A stretch of DNA of 64,000 nucleotides, from assembly GCA_963575645.1 (NCBI GenBank), contig OY754469.1, positions 40,630,753 to 40,694,752 on the forward strand, given 5' to 3'. A program made the position numbers and the translations under genes. The stretch's first letter is position 1, and every line of letters starts with the position of its first letter. Under the pieces are notes generated by a model. The model searched no databases. It was given only the letters and a program-made list of their open reading frames with translations, and was not told the origin of the DNA. Source of the DNA: Xanthostigma xanthostigma (Eukaryota; Arthropoda; Insecta; Raphidioptera; Raphidiidae). Shown here piece by piece: positions 37,448-49,781 of this stretch.

Positions 37448-38766
37448 CAGTGGCGGTGCGTGAACATTTTAAATGGGTGTTCTGCAGGGTCATCCGGAGG
37501 TACATCCTAACAAGGGCCAGAGGCTTAATTAAATTATGAACGACATCCCTGTTTATGATGTTTTAGTTATTAACTTTTTTCAAACTACAATAAACACTAG
37601 TCACTACTGCCATAAGCCATGTGTCGTATTTCGTGTATGTGATGTAAGAGATATGTACCGCCGAGTCAAAGCTGTTAACTGAATGAGATAGATCCAGTGA
37701 ACACCTCTAAAATATGACAGTGATAGATGCTTATTTGTACTAAAGTGTTGACGTTAAATGCAGCTCAAAGTCGATCTATATAACATCCTATAATTTGTGG
37801 GTCCAGACTTCAGAGTTGTACGGTGTATATCTGATAACGTTTCATGTGCTGCTTTCGGACCGCAGAACAGTGCCTGAAAGCAAGAAAGTCTGCCACACAA
37901 AACACACACGAGTTTTGTCGTCTGCCAGTGGTCGTTAAACTTTAGTGTTGATTGTGTAAATATTACACTATTTCCTAACATTAATTTTAAATAGGTATGG
38001 AAAATATAATTCATTTTAAAATTGTGAAGTATAAAACGCGCCACGAATCTAAAAGGCTCGGAAGTTAGATGCGAATGCGCGGGCTTGCGCTTGTACAGTC
38101 TGTTGAAAAAATTACAAACTCGCAACTCAACAAAACTAAAATAACAAGAACAACTTGACAATAGCCTACTCGATTGTACTTTAAAGCAGGAAAGCGACAA
38201 GTGACAAAGACGACGAGCGCACGTTCCGTGCAGGTAGATGGGAGGTGGTGGGAGTATCAACGGATCTAAAATGTGCCTTTGCGACGCTTTTTGAGACTAA
38301 CTTCCGAACCTTTTAGATCCTGCAGAACTGTCTTTAGACAACATGGACTGATGACCGTGCCTCGTTTATATATTTTTGAGTGTCTATGCTACATGATATA
38401 ACACCCGGAAACATTTAAAGAGGCTAAGATACGACATAAATATCCCACTAGAGGTGAAGATCTACGTGTACCAGCGCATTCGCTAGCCGTATTTGAGAAG
38501 GGCACATACTACAATAATTGTATAAAATTATTCAATCATCTGCCGGAGGTCTACCAAACTATGCCGTACAATTGTTTTAAAAAAAAGCTTAAGCCGATTC
38601 TGATAGACTCAGAACTCTATAGTTTAATTACAGTTTTTAACTCCAATGTTAATGTTTTTTATATTAATGATTTTAATGTTTTTTATGACTTGTCGCATAC
38701 AATATGTAAATGTTTTGATTTTGGTTGTTCTACAGCTCTGCAGCGCTCACAGAGGAACCGCCACTG
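37448..38766. mobile_element. hAT-type non-autonomous element (family H), copy 1
   Basis: Ends CAGTGGCGGTGCGTG and complement CAGTGGCGGTTCC, flanked by ATACATAC / ATTCATAC (7 of 8 bases alike). A second copy is at 57563-58887. It carries a LINE fragment near its right end. The 168-codon minus-strand open frame inside (37754-38260) is not conserved as protein in the second copy. Confidence 0.75.
38405..38735 (+). pseudogene. LINE reverse-transcriptase C-terminus, inserted in the hAT element
   Basis: The plus-strand frame contains FKEAKIRHKYPTRGEDLRVP and HSLAVFEKGTYYNN, then IKLFNHLPE and FKKKLKPILI. This is the typical end of Jockey/CR1-like ORF2 proteins. It is absent from the second copy of the host element, so it inserted later. 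5'-truncated. Confidence 0.7.
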
Positions 38767-39054
38767 ATTCATACGTGTTAGTTCTGGAATACATAGGCAT
38801 GTTATAGACCCTATATGTAAGATTCGTAGGCTTACAAGTTCGCTAAGTCTTAATTAGATATTGGACGAACGGCGGCGGTGCACACTCTCTGTTCAGCCCA
38901 CCCGAACCATAACGTCGAGTTCGCATGCCGAGTTTTATGTGTGGTACATCATAATATTCCCTACGAAAAGTTATATATTACAGTGGGCTGCATTCACAAT
39001 GGACTAGCACAGGCAGTGGTGGGTTTGCTCTAAGGCCCAGTCATATATTTAAAA

Positions 39055-39450
39055 ATATATACTATATGAATCATTGTCTATCTACTCAATGTGCGGTGAG
39101 TGAAGGCAACAAAGCGTATCGAAAATATATCTGCGTCTCTTTCTTCGATGTAATTCCCTGATTTCTCCGATGATAGGATTGGTTGATGTACTTGCATTCA
39201 ATCTGAATAAAGTATCTCTGTTTCAAAAACTTTGTCTTTTTCTATGACGTTAACATGGGCGTACCCAGCTTTTGGCCCAGGAGGGGGCAAATTAGAAATT
39301 TCTTAAGCCGGGTCCCCCGTGCGATTTTCCCTCCTGCAGATACGCCAGCGCTTACGGCTTAAAAAAGGACCGAAGTATATGTTTACACCCTAATGGTTCG
39401 ATTGCGATTTTATTCCTATATGCTCAGTATACAATAAAAGTGTATGGGCC
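39055..39450 (+). repeat. Repeat family E, copy 2
   Basis: Close copy of 35285-35690 with the same block order; intergenic. The next kilobase (39451-40440) shows nothing recognisable. Confidence 0.6.
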
Positions 39451-40518
39451 CAGTAGACCCGGGCCTAGGGCGGCCAATCGTGACAAAACACATTATAGCG
39501 TACGGCGGTCGGCGGGACTAAAAAAGTGATCGGAATATCTAATCGAGATCAATATTTTTTTTAAATGCATTTAAAACAGACAACTTATTAAAACCAACAA
39601 TGTTGAGCTATTGTTGAGGATTTTTTTTATAAATTTGTTTAGGTCACATAATGCTTTTCTAAGAGGATTTTACGTCAGCTTCTTAAAGTTTAATTTGGTC
39701 CTAGAGTAAAGAGGCGTGGCTGACACACTTTTCAATAGATCAAAACCAAGTCTTAATCTTGAGTAGGCCATTTCAGATATCATGACATTGCGGTGTGTAA
39801 CAATCTTTTTTTTTTATTCAGTCAGAAAGTGGTGGAAGGATATGCCACGTCGAATATGCAATAAGAGTAGGCAGGTGTTAGTTACAGACGAATATTTTCA
39901 GGACTTCTTTTTGCTTAAACACCAAGTTAATTGAAAAAACACGTCTGGTATAAAATCATTGCAACTTAATTGTTCAACTACCTACGTCCTATACATCATA
40001 TTTTGTTATAATAACGATCAATTTTCTGCATTAGTCAATTAATAAATGTTCCAGTTGAATATTAAAGTATTGATTCAGGAGAGTAAACGAACTACACTGC
40101 GATTCTGAAATAGTAGTGATTGAGTCATCATTATAGTACGGTTCGGTTAATGGAGCGGAGAAGCAATCAAACAATGATCCACGAAAAAAAATTCTGAGGT
40201 TCATCTAAAGCATGGTTATGCTATAGTCATTTTTTCATCAGAAGAGATTTAGTCCTTTTCGAGTGATAATGGTTCAAAGTACAAACAAACAGACAAAAAT
40301 TCTGGAAACACGTTTTCTCATTTAGGTGCCATTAAAAATATCAAAAAAATCACAAAAAAGGAAATTGAGGACAGATGTCTCGTTTCTACTTCATATATTA
40401 GGTATGATTGTTAACGACTATCATCTAGTGATGGTGTGTGACGAGTTGTGGGCTAGAGTACGATAACTCGATGTGCAAAAATCCATTGGAAATACACAAT
40501 TATTATTTTATATAACAC

Positions 40519-40878
40519 TAGCGGTCCCGCTCGGTTTTACCCGGGTGCAAAAGAACGAATGGGGAAGGGAGGGACATGAGTACGCATATTCATATTAGTT
40601 TACCGAGATGAATGTTGTGTCCAAATTTCATGATGATTGGAGTTACCGTTCAAAAGTTTTTGTCGAACGGACAAATTTTGAGTTATATTTTGCAACATTT
40701 TTTCATTGATGCTCCGCTCCTATTGGTCGTAGCGTAATATTATATAACCTATAGTCTTCCTCAATTAATGGGATATCAAAAAAAAAAAATTTTTTTTCAA
40801 TTTGAATCAGTAGTTCCTGAGATTAGCGCGTTCAACCAAACAAACAAACAAACTCTTCAGCTTTATATATTAGTATAA
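40519..40878 (+). mobile_element. RTE-like retrotransposon 3' remnant, cleaner copy
   Basis: From CTAGCGGTCCCGCTCGG to CAAACAAACTCTTCAGC and a TATATTAG tail. It serves as the uninterrupted reference for the nested copy at 1311-2042. Confidence 0.65.
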
Positions 40879-40928
40879 TATATGGATATAACAGTGTTAT
40901 TATAGTCGGAAAGTCGATTTTTATCTTT

Positions 40929-41170
40929 AAAAAACAATTACGGGGTCATGTCGATGTGATGGTGTTTTTTTTTTTGCGCAGTGAAAAGGGGAGCGCGTTT
41001 GGGGGGAGTTCTTTTAAAAACAATTACGGGGTCGTGTATAAAAAACAATTACGGGGTAGTGTATATAAAACGATAACGGGGTTGTGTCGATGCGATGGCG
41101 TTTTTTTGCGCAGTGAAAAGGGGAGGGCGTTTGGGGAAGTTCTTTAAAAAACAATTACGGGGTCGTGTAT
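40929..41170. repeat. Tandem array of ACAATTACGGGGTCGTGT units
   Basis: The word ATTACGGGGT (or ATAACGGGGT) occurs five times. A higher-order period of about 136 bp includes GCGCAGTGAAAAGGGGAG twice. Confidence 0.8.
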
Positions 41171-42312
41171 ATACAAAGTGATATAGTAATACAGTAATTC
41201 TACAGCAGTTGCTATGACGTGTATATGTGATTTCTGATTGGTTAGATTCAAAAAATGACAGTAAAAGACGAAAAGTTTTTTTGTACTTTTGAAGAAATTT
41301 GTGAATAAGTTTTTTTTTATTTTTGAACGTCAAAGTTTAGCGTTTTTTATGACTTATAAAAAAAGTCAAAATTTGGACACATCGAGTTACCGTACTGGAC
41401 CCCGAGTTGTGAATCATCTGTAGAATACGTTAATAACCAACATATTATTCTGATATCGGGCTGTTTGCGCGTGTTAGTATGTTCTTATGCGTGTTTTGAT
41501 ACCAGCTAGTGTGCCGAGCTGCAACACCTTCCACCTTCTAGGTATCTATAATTTAAAATTTATTACATTTCTGTTATAATATTACTTACGCCGTCGGCTC
41601 GTCGCTCAGAAACATATACCCCAAGCTTTACATAACATACATATTGTTGGATGCATATAGTAGATAGGTACTACAGGCATTTGTGATGTAACGAATATTC
41701 ACATTAAGTTACAAGCAGCGCCATTTAAATGACTATTCTATAGTAACTAATAAATGCAAGTTAAACGTCGCCATCAGAAAACGTCATGTTCGCCGTTACA
41801 ACTTTAAGTTACAAGCAGCGTCACTCAAATGCCTATTCTAGTAACTAATAAATGTGACCATCAACAAAAGCCTTGTTACAATCCAACGCATACACACAGC
41901 GAGCGCTAGCACACATTTACGCGCTGTCATCTAACGAAATTCTAGCAACTAAATTAAACTAACACATTTCATGAATAGTGTCGATTTAATACTCTCTATA
42001 TTGCTATAGCAAAGATCGGGAGAAAGACTTAAACACTACGGTGTCTGTCTCACTTATCATACTTTGAGTCTCATGCGCATGTCCGTGAATGGATGTGCGT
42101 CAGTTGCAGCGTCAGTTTGTACATGGAACTAAACTGTGAAAGGGAGGTGGCTTGCTCCATTCCACTTACTAATTGCCCCACTACAGACGCGACACTTGCG
42201 CACAATGGATCAAGTAAAAAGAAAGAGATAGAAAAAAACAGTCATATGCTGTCTCATTTCATGGACCACGCTTTCACTTACGGCCACTAGCAATATAGAA
42301 GTTATTAAATAT

Positions 42313-42780
42313 ACTAGCGTGACCTGTGCGAATTATTCGCACTAAATAAGTATAATAATTATCACTTTACAAAATTATTTTTAAATATGATTGCAGGTAT
42401 TCAATTCTTTTCTAATTTTGCACACTGCTTATAACGTTCTTCTTTTTGTTGTAAAAGAAATATTTTACTAAAATTGTCATATAGAGGCGCAAGTAGCAAA
42501 CGCGTTGTTCAGCGTTGCCCGTCAGATGGCAGTATGCAGTATTTACAATATGAAGGTCAGATGACAGATCGAAGTGTTAACGTTACGCCGTCAGATGGCA
42601 GACGTTGTTCAGAGTTTAATTAGTTTACAAAAACAGTAGCAATAATAAATTTTTTAGTTGTCGATGTCAGTAGAGCAAGCAATTATCTGTAAAATGATAT
42701 ATAATTTATGTGAAGAAATTGTGTGGTTTTTTTCTAAAAAGGGAGGCAAACATTTTAAACCTTAGCGTATTAATATATAT
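42313..42780 (+). repeat. Interspersed repeat family D, copy 2
   Basis: Colinear with 10498-11045; fewer CCGTCAGATGGCA units and one internal deletion. Confidence 0.65.
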
Positions 42781-42919
42781 GAATGATGGTCGAGCGTCAC
42801 TGCATTTGCACCTTTTTACTCTGATTCAAACGCTCTAATACCTAAATGTTTCACATAAAAAAATTATCAAAATATCAAGCGCAATAAATATTTCCAAGTT
42901 TTGTGTGGCATTATACATT

Positions 42920-42925
42920 TTTATT
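42920..42925 (-). terminator. Probable UGT poly(A) signal
   Basis: AATAAA on the minus strand about 35 nt downstream of the UGT stop codon. Confidence 0.55.
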
Positions 42926-42959
42926 GAAAGTGTATCAAAATCACAATAAAAATATACTA

Positions 42960-45900
42960 TTAGTGAACTTTCTTCTTGTTTTTCTTTGGATTACTATTTT
43001 TTTTCTTGAATAAACGTAGACATTTTTTTAGACCCCAATAAGTTGCCGCAAGCGTCACGAAGAGTACAACAGAAACGAAGGCGGCAACGTCCAGCAGCAT
43101 GTATTGATACCATTCCAAATCCATAGCAGCAGTTTGTAAATGGCTTCCACCACCGTGCCGTATTATATGTTCCACCCAAAATACGGCCTTTTCTAATGGC
43201 GCGGGCAGTTGATCATTGAGAATGGCTGATCGTCTTTTTGCATTTAGCGTATATCTACACATTAAATATCAATTGTAAATAAACATGTTAAGATCGCTTC
43301 GATTTGAAATATTTAAAGAAATAACGGAGATTTTGTAGAAGATCCAAGGGCAATTATAAGACCGCTGGCGCCCCTATCAAAACATTACAATGAATTTATA
43401 ATACAAAATAAAAATTCCAGCCAATTGGGCGACGGGACCATTCCAACTTCAAAAATGTTGACATTTGATTATAATAAAGAAAATAAAATTTCTGATATCG
43501 CGTGAGGTGACGCGGGTAATGGCTAGTATTCAATATGATATTAACTATTCGTTACCATGGTTACCTACATAATATGTTCCACGTCATGTAAAGATTGATC
43601 AAAGCATGTCTAACTAGTTTATTTCTGACAGATCCATAAAACAAAAGACCGGCTGATTTTTTTGTATTCTCAAAATATTTCCGAAATTATGAAGTTTAGA
43701 AAAAAAAATTTTAACGAAACTTTCTTGAAAAAATAATAGAATAATAATCCGTTATGAAAAGTATACCATTATTATATATAAAACACCGTTATAGCATATA
43801 TCTCTCCTGCGCATGCGCCGATTTTCCCCAAAAACAATAGGGCTCTTCATATTTGCATAACAAACATCCTCCTAAAATTTAGTTTCAATCCTCTCATCCG
43901 TTTGACCTGTATCGTGTTCACAGACTAACAGACAAACAGACTAACAGACGCACAGAGTTTTTCCAAAAATATGTTTTTTGGATTCGGGGGCCGGGGACCT
44001 CAAAACGGAAAGTTTTTTTAAAATTTTTGAAAAGTGATTTTTGACCTAAAGCAGTACTATTCCCCACTTGTGGGTTGGAATGGTAAAATATAGTTAATAT
44101 TATAATATAATTTAGATGAGTTTAGTTACAGTTAGTAATTATAATAATATTTTACAGAGTAGCTACTGTTTGCTACACTTGTTAAGAAACACCCATTGTT
44201 ACAACGTTATCAACATAGAAAAATGAGTTATTTTTTCAAACAATCCCGACGGTGACATTGTTTGAAAAAATAACTAATTTTTCTATGTTGATAACGTTGT
44301 AACAATGGGTGTTTCTTAACAATTGTAGCAAACAGTAGCTACTCTGTAAAATATTATAATATAACTTTGAACTGTATTGAAATTTATTGTAGTGCTCACA
44401 TTAGATTTGCTCTTTGAAATAAAACCTTTTTGAACTTACTTAGGATTATTGATTATTTCGTCTATCGCCCAGGATAAGGAATGTTCTGTAATATTTTCGA
44501 AGTCTATGAGAACAGCATATCCGAGTTTGGCGGCGATGGCCATATTCATAGGCTGGTCTCCCAAAATAGGTATCCCAATAACGGGAACTCCTCGTACTAA
44601 CGATTCTGTTGTACTCAATAATCCACCGTGAGTAATAAATGCACGTATATTTGGATGAGCTGAAATGTTTTTTTTTTTTATTAAGTTCCCAACATAATTT
44701 CTACCTTGAGTTAGACCTGTATATAAATTTGAGTGTTGTTTTAAGCCCGCTGCTGCACACGAGGCTGGTTTCCATGTTCAACTTTTGAGCTTTTTTTTTG
44801 AAATAGAAAAATAGTCGAAAACTATAGGTAATGTTGGAAGTATAAAATAATATTGTTATATTCGGATTCAGCGCACTCGAAAACATATTTCTAGAGCTTA
44901 GAATTTTTTAAGATTGTTAATTCAATAGATATTCCTATACGCTAGGAAAGTATCTTTAGACAAACGACATTTGTGCCCTCTCGTGTTTTTTTTTTTTAAT
45001 TCTGGTTCAGCCAAAACTTTAGTGTCATATGTTATACGTGCATTTTAATAAGGATTAATTGATGAATAAAATGGGTAAAAAGCTATCAAATCGGAAGTGC
45101 TGTGTTGTTGATTGTAAATATACACCAACTAAACATCCAGAATTACAATTCCACCGTTTTCCTGGATTTTATTACATGAATTAGAGAGGGAAAAACTGGA
45201 CTGCAGCAGTACGTCGTCAAGGGTAATTAAATTTTATTTGACGTCTGTAATCATTATTAAATACATGAAAACTATCATAATTGTTATTTGTTAACAAAAA
45301 TAAAATTTAAAAAATTTTGAAATAAATGTATATCTGTATTTATATTTATGTAGTTTTTTGACTGACAATGTGCGTAAATATTTTTTTATAATTAAATATG
45401 GGTTTGTAAGTTTTGAGTGAACCAGATTTTAAAAAATCAAACACGAGATGGCGCAAAGATCGCATGTCAAAGATACTTTCCTAGCGTATATCTAAAATCT
45501 CGCTTAACATATATATAGCTAAAAATCTATTGGCTTTTAGGGCTATAAGTCCATGAACACTTTTTCTTAATGACCTTTAAACTATAAAATAAAACCATTT
45601 TCGATCAATTTAACCGAGAACCAAATCCTATAAGGTTTGTGCGGGGTACTTTAGTAAACTACTGATACTAAAACTAATTATATAATAAATATTTAAATCT
45701 TTGATTAACGTCTGATTAGAACTCTTCAATAAATATTTTATTATGTTTTACCTAAAATATCTTGTTGCGGTAACCATTTTCCGACTTTTACATTTTTGGA
45801 TATTCCGGGTAGTGTATCGTTTTCCCATTTCCATAAAATTTTCTGTTTCAATTTAGAAAAAACTTTAAGAAACGCGTTCAGCTTATCAGTCGGCCAGTCT

Positions 45901-47927
45901 TTGCTTTGTATGTTGGAACCCATACTAAAGAAAATGGCGCCTTCTTTTGCGCTGTCCAGGAACTCCTGTATATCGTTTGCTAATTTTTTGGGTTTTTCTA
46001 CGTGGAACCCACCGATTTCAACCATTTTTGGATTGTGCGCTTTTGGAAAAGACAACATCACGTGCGAATTTAATAAGATTAATGAAATGTTTTTTATAAA
46101 CGTTTCCAATGGCGGTGCATTTTTGTAATAGGAACGCAGAAGTGCATCTTGTTTCGGCAAATAAAAATAATATCTTTGGAAATCTTCATAGGCACTCACA
46201 AAAGCGTTTTGTAACCTTTCTAAAAATGTCATATGATCTCCAAAACCCAACTGGAATACTGGACTTATTGAGTAGGGATTGGGATTCCCAACCAAACCGT
46301 TTACCATCAAACTGGCGCCACCGTTTGAGAATCCAATGACAGGTGCGTTATAATGATGTCCAAGAGCAAAGAGTGCTTCTGTATAAAATGATTGGATGAT
46401 AACTAAGTCGAAAGTTTCATTTTTTGCTTTTAGCATCGCTTGAAATTGACCATCTCCCAACACACTGTCCGTCACCAATAAACCCATTTGTTGTATAAAT
46501 CCGTGTCCATTCGGCATTTCCTTTAAAAATTCGAATATGTTTGGCGTACCATTGGCCCTAGCTAAAAATATATTGTTAAAGATAATTGATTACTAAATTT
46601 GTTTAGCTATATTCAATATCAATTTTTTGTTGGCGCTAACACAATATGCTTTGCTCATCGTATTAACTATGGCGATGTTAGACTACCATGTTGAATGTTT
46701 CATTAAAAAACAACAATAATTCATTTATTTTTGTGCCCTTATAGGCTATAGTTCACCCACAAATATCCACCCAACTATTACGACTAGAAAAAAATTCCAG
46801 CCAATTGGACCATTCCAACTTCAAAAATGTTGGCATTTGATTATAATAAAGAAAATAAAATTTCTGATATCGTGTGAGGTGACGCGGGTAATGGCTAGTA
46901 TTCAATATGATATTTGCTATTCGTTGCCATGATTACCTAGATATATGTTCCATGTCATGTAATAATTAATCAAAGCAAGCCGAACTAGTTTATTTCTGAC
47001 AGATCCATAAAACAAAAGAGCGGCTAATTTTTTTTATTTTCAAAATATTTCCAAAACTATAAACTTTAGAAAAAAAAAATTTTACGAAACTTTCTTGAAA
47101 AAATAAATAGAATAATAAGCCGTTATATAAAAAACACCGTTATAGCATATATCTCTTCTGCGAATGCGCCGCGATTTTCCTCAAAAACAATAGGGCTCTT
47201 CATATTGGCATACCAAAAATCCTCCCAAAATTTGGTTTCGATCCGCTCATCCGTTTGACCTGTATCGTGTTCACAGACAAACAGACACACAGACTAACAG
47301 ATAAACAGACTAACAGACGCACAGAGTTTTTTCAAAAATATGTTTTTTGGATTCGGGGCACCTCAAAACGGAAACAAATTGTCAAATTTTTGAAAAGTGA
47401 TTTTTGACCTAAACTAGTACCGTTCCCCACTAATTGTGGGTTGGAATGGTAAAACGACAAATAAAATTAACAGATTTTAATTTTGTTATGTAAATGTTTT
47501 TCACTTAATTTAGCCAAAATTAAAACCACTTATTCATAAAATTATATTGTTTTCTTTTACTATCTGTTTTAACGAAAATTCTTTATAACGAAATAAAACA
47601 CCGGTTCTCCCAATTTCGCTATACCTATAGAAGTTTACACTGTAAAATAATGTTGGGTAAGTATTCAAAGTTTTGCGTAAGTCTACCTTTAAACAACTGA
47701 GCCATTTTATTCATAACTACAATACTTCTAAAATTCGGAATGGTTTTTACAGGAATCGAAGTGACCATTGTAACTTCATGTCCTCTTCTGGCTAATTCTT
47801 TACTAAGAGCTTCTCCTAGAATAACATGGCTTCTACTACCAAATGGAAATATTGACAGAATTTTTGAACCATTTGTGCAACTCAAAACTGCAACCAAAAC
47901 TAATAACACAACACTTAAGGCACGCAT
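42960..47927 (-). CDS. UDP-glycosyltransferase, ER membrane anchored (complete, 4 exons)
   Basis: Product of 521 residues, the usual insect UGT length. Exons in transcript order: 47687-47927, 45752-46561, 44440-44659, 42960-43254; GT-AG and phases 1, 1, 2. A signal peptide (residues 1-20, Leu/Val rich) is followed by the catalytic His region (H34 in GSRSHVILGEALS). The UGT signature starts at WLPQQDILAHPN (about 343) and runs through THGGLLSTTESLVRGVP to GDQPMNMA. A transmembrane helix (about 476-499) and a Lys-rich cytosolic tail ending KKVH, an ER-retrieval dilysine motif, close the protein. The family transfers sugar, in insects mostly glucose, to small lipophilic molecules. The usual catalytic Asp/Glu partner of His34 appears to be Gln137 (FDLVIIQSF). 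The subfamily cannot be named. Start chosen at the Met before the signal peptide. Confidence 0.94.
43410..44095. mobile_element. MITE family U in UGT intron 3
   Basis: Starts AAATTCCAGCCAATTGG...ACCATTCCAAC and ends GTTGGAATGGT. A sister copy of the same orientation is in UGT intron 1 (46788-47455), with a decayed right end at 48380-48420. ACCATTCCAAC / GTTGGAATGGT form the TIR. Inner DNA has several AACAGAC(A/T) words. Confidence 0.7.
44143..44360. repeat. Near-perfect 200-bp hairpin in UGT intron 3
   Basis: Arms of about 95 bp, from TTACAGAGTAGCTACTG through CACCCATTGTTACAACG to TAGAAAAAT, repeat in reverse complement around a short loop containing CCCGACGG. Arms differ at very few positions, which suggests a young foldback insertion. 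It lies 80 bp downstream of the UGT exon 3 donor. Confidence 0.85.
44935..45491. mobile_element. DNA transposon relic with THAP exon
   Basis: Both ends carry the inverted repeat TACGCTAGGAAAGTATC (left at 44936, right ending about 45490), flanked by TA. The inverted similarity continues, imperfectly, for about 80 bp inward on each side, including CTGGTTCA on the left and its complement on the right. It contains the THAP exon relic at 45071-45222. THAP DNA-binding domains are known from P-element transposases and some other DNA transposons. No 8-bp duplication was found, so the superfamily stays open. Confidence 0.65.
45071..45222 (+). pseudogene. THAP zinc-finger exon relic with in-frame stop
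   Basis: Starting at the ATG, the frame shows a THAP beginning: GKKLSNRKCCVVDCKYTP, then LQFHRFPG. A TAG codon follows about ten codons before WTAAVRR, which is the next conserved THAP piece. A donor-like GG|GTAATT ends the exon. The second C-x2-H zinc pair would be in a further exon and is not seen. The relic is antisense inside UGT intron 2 and within a terminal-inverted-repeat element, so it most likely derives from a P-like or other THAP-encoding transposon, not a host gene. Confidence 0.7.
45695..45735 (+). repeat. Foldback family F, end fragment next to a UGT splice donor
   Basis: Carries only AAATCTTTGATTAACG through CTCTTCAATAAAT, the unpaired end of family F, between possible AATAAATATTT repeats. 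It ends about 16 bp from the exon 2 donor. Confidence 0.6.
46788..47455. mobile_element. MITE family U in UGT intron 1
   Basis: About 670 bp, closely similar along its whole length to 43410-44095, with the same TIRs. Confidence 0.7.
47575..47641. repeat. Family P (Tigger MITE) right-end fragment in UGT intron 1
   Basis: Contains AAAATTCTTTATAACGAAA and ends AGTTTACACTG followed by TA, like the right end of 19192-19699. The left part is missing. Confidence 0.55.
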
Positions 47928-48429
47928 TTTTTGTTCTATTAAAAGAACACGTTTACACAATAACTTTTTATTACAAAAATATTTGTTTAAATGTTATAAA
48001 AAATCACAATTGAAGTATATATATAAACAAGTGCTATCTCTCCACCATTTTATTTTAGATATAAGATAAGACGACACGGTTAATGTACAGGTCAGTCAGT
48101 TTCGAAAAAGAAAACCTACTACATAACAATCACCACCAGAATCTGCTGAAAGTGAGAGATTGTATAGATTATAGACGCTCGACATCTGAGGTTATCAGCG
48201 TCTATATAATACAACCGGATTCTGGTTCCGATTTGCTTTGCAATTTGACTAAAATCGTATTCACAGACGCACAAACTAATAACCGAATAGATTTTTTTGC
48301 TAAACCACTTTTATCCGGGGACCTCAAAAAGTGAAAATATTATGAAATTGCGAACAGTAAATTTTTACTTATAGTACCTGCTATTCCCGCACTTGTGGAA
48401 TTGGAATGGTGATATTTGACACACAGTAG

Positions 48430-49781
48430 GCTCTGTGTAAAGAAACAAAATTCTAAGATGTAAACAAAACGTGAAATAAAAACCTTTTAAAAACAAGCTT
48501 AATATCGTTTCATCCCAATTGATGGAAAGATGGCGGAGTTATAAGGTTGTCACATACGGACAGACGGACGGGCGGACGAACATTATTATAAAGCTTCCGT
48601 TTTTTGCTATTTGGCTACGGAACTCTAATAAGAATTGACCTAAAAGCTTTTCATGACAAGTTTAAATTATATTTTTTTTCTGACAAGCTTTTAGGTCACG
48701 TCAACAATAATGATGAAATTATTTTATTTGTTTGATTGCTTGTTATTTTTTTCGTTTTAGTGTATTTTAATAAAACTGTTTAATTCTGAGTAAATTATGT
48801 TTTCGTGCGATGTGATAGCATAAAATGTCGCTGAGTTCTAGAAATTCGAAAAAATATCTAAATTTAGGTACTATATTTTAGATGGAGAATTTTTACACGC
48901 TAAGGGAAAGTAATTAATATTAAAATTAAGAGCTCATCTTTGGAGGGAATTTTTTTTGGACATTTCCAACAATATTTTAGGTTAGGATTGAAAAAACAAT
49001 AGTCGTTAAAAAAGCACCCTGATATGAAATACGTATTTTTATTTTTTAAGTGGTCCACCTATATAATATATTAAGAGCATGACGTAATTTATTGCATGTA
49101 CTAAAACAATGCTATCGTTTGATCATCTCTTCTACCGAAGTACAAATGATAACGTAAATGTGTTTTACAAGTTTTTTTTTTCTAATTTCTGAAGTAGAAT
49201 TTATCGAATACAAAGTTACTACTAAATTACTTTTTAGTAATTTTATTACACAATTCTATGGTGATTCACATAAGAGACTTGTCTGTGAAATTTCATCTGA
49301 ATCAATGGAAAGATGATGAAGTTATTTGGCTGTGACATGCGGACAGACAGGCAGACAGACGAACTGACGAAATTATAATGGTTTCAATTTTTACCATTTG
49401 GCTACGGAACCCTTAAAAAGGTCTATTTTAAATCATAATCGACGGATATTGCTATTTGAAATATGGTATTAAATCATAGATGATGACAGTTGAAGTATTG
49501 AATCCAATGCACAGCACAAAGGTGGTTCAGTAATTTGAGTATGATAAAGCAAAAATCTCTTTTTGATTATGACAGTATCTATAAAAAGAGCATTACATAA
49601 TATTTGAAGTAGTTAAAGATTAGATATTTTTAATAGAGTAATCAGAACAGATTTATATAGTTTTTTAATTGTAAACAAAATTTAATTAAAAAGGTCTATG
49701 AATGAGAATCAGTAAGAATATATTTTTCATCTTAAAGAAAATTGTTCCCAAATTAAAATTATTGGTTTTTATTCAAAAATA
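48430..49781. repeat. Region of decayed repeats upstream of UGT
   Basis: Two stretches (about 48530-48640 and 49290-49430) contain GGACAGAC-type words followed by TTTGGCTACGGAAC and a short A-rich end; a third similar one is at 8070-8140. This is a widespread insect repeat tail. No gene seen. Confidence 0.5.

Larger units (their letters stand above)
40450..41410. mobile_element. Inverted-repeat element holding an RTE remnant and tandem repeats
   Basis: Left TACGATAACTCGATGTG (near 40460) and right CACATCGAGTTACCGTA (near 41380) are inverted, with weaker similarity outward. Inside lie the RTE remnant 40519-40878 and the tandem array 40929-41170. Target duplication not found. Confidence 0.5.

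Noticed and set aside
37754..38260. 168-codon minus-strand open frame
   Set aside because: Lies inside hAT-type family H; the second copy (58255-58555) has the same DNA with frameshifts and stops, and the translation has no recognisable domain.
43410..44095. Tandem duplication of the UGT gene suggested by the two similar introns
   Set aside because: The similarity between 43410-44095 and 46788-47455 is confined to MITE family U with its own terminal repeats; exons are not duplicated.
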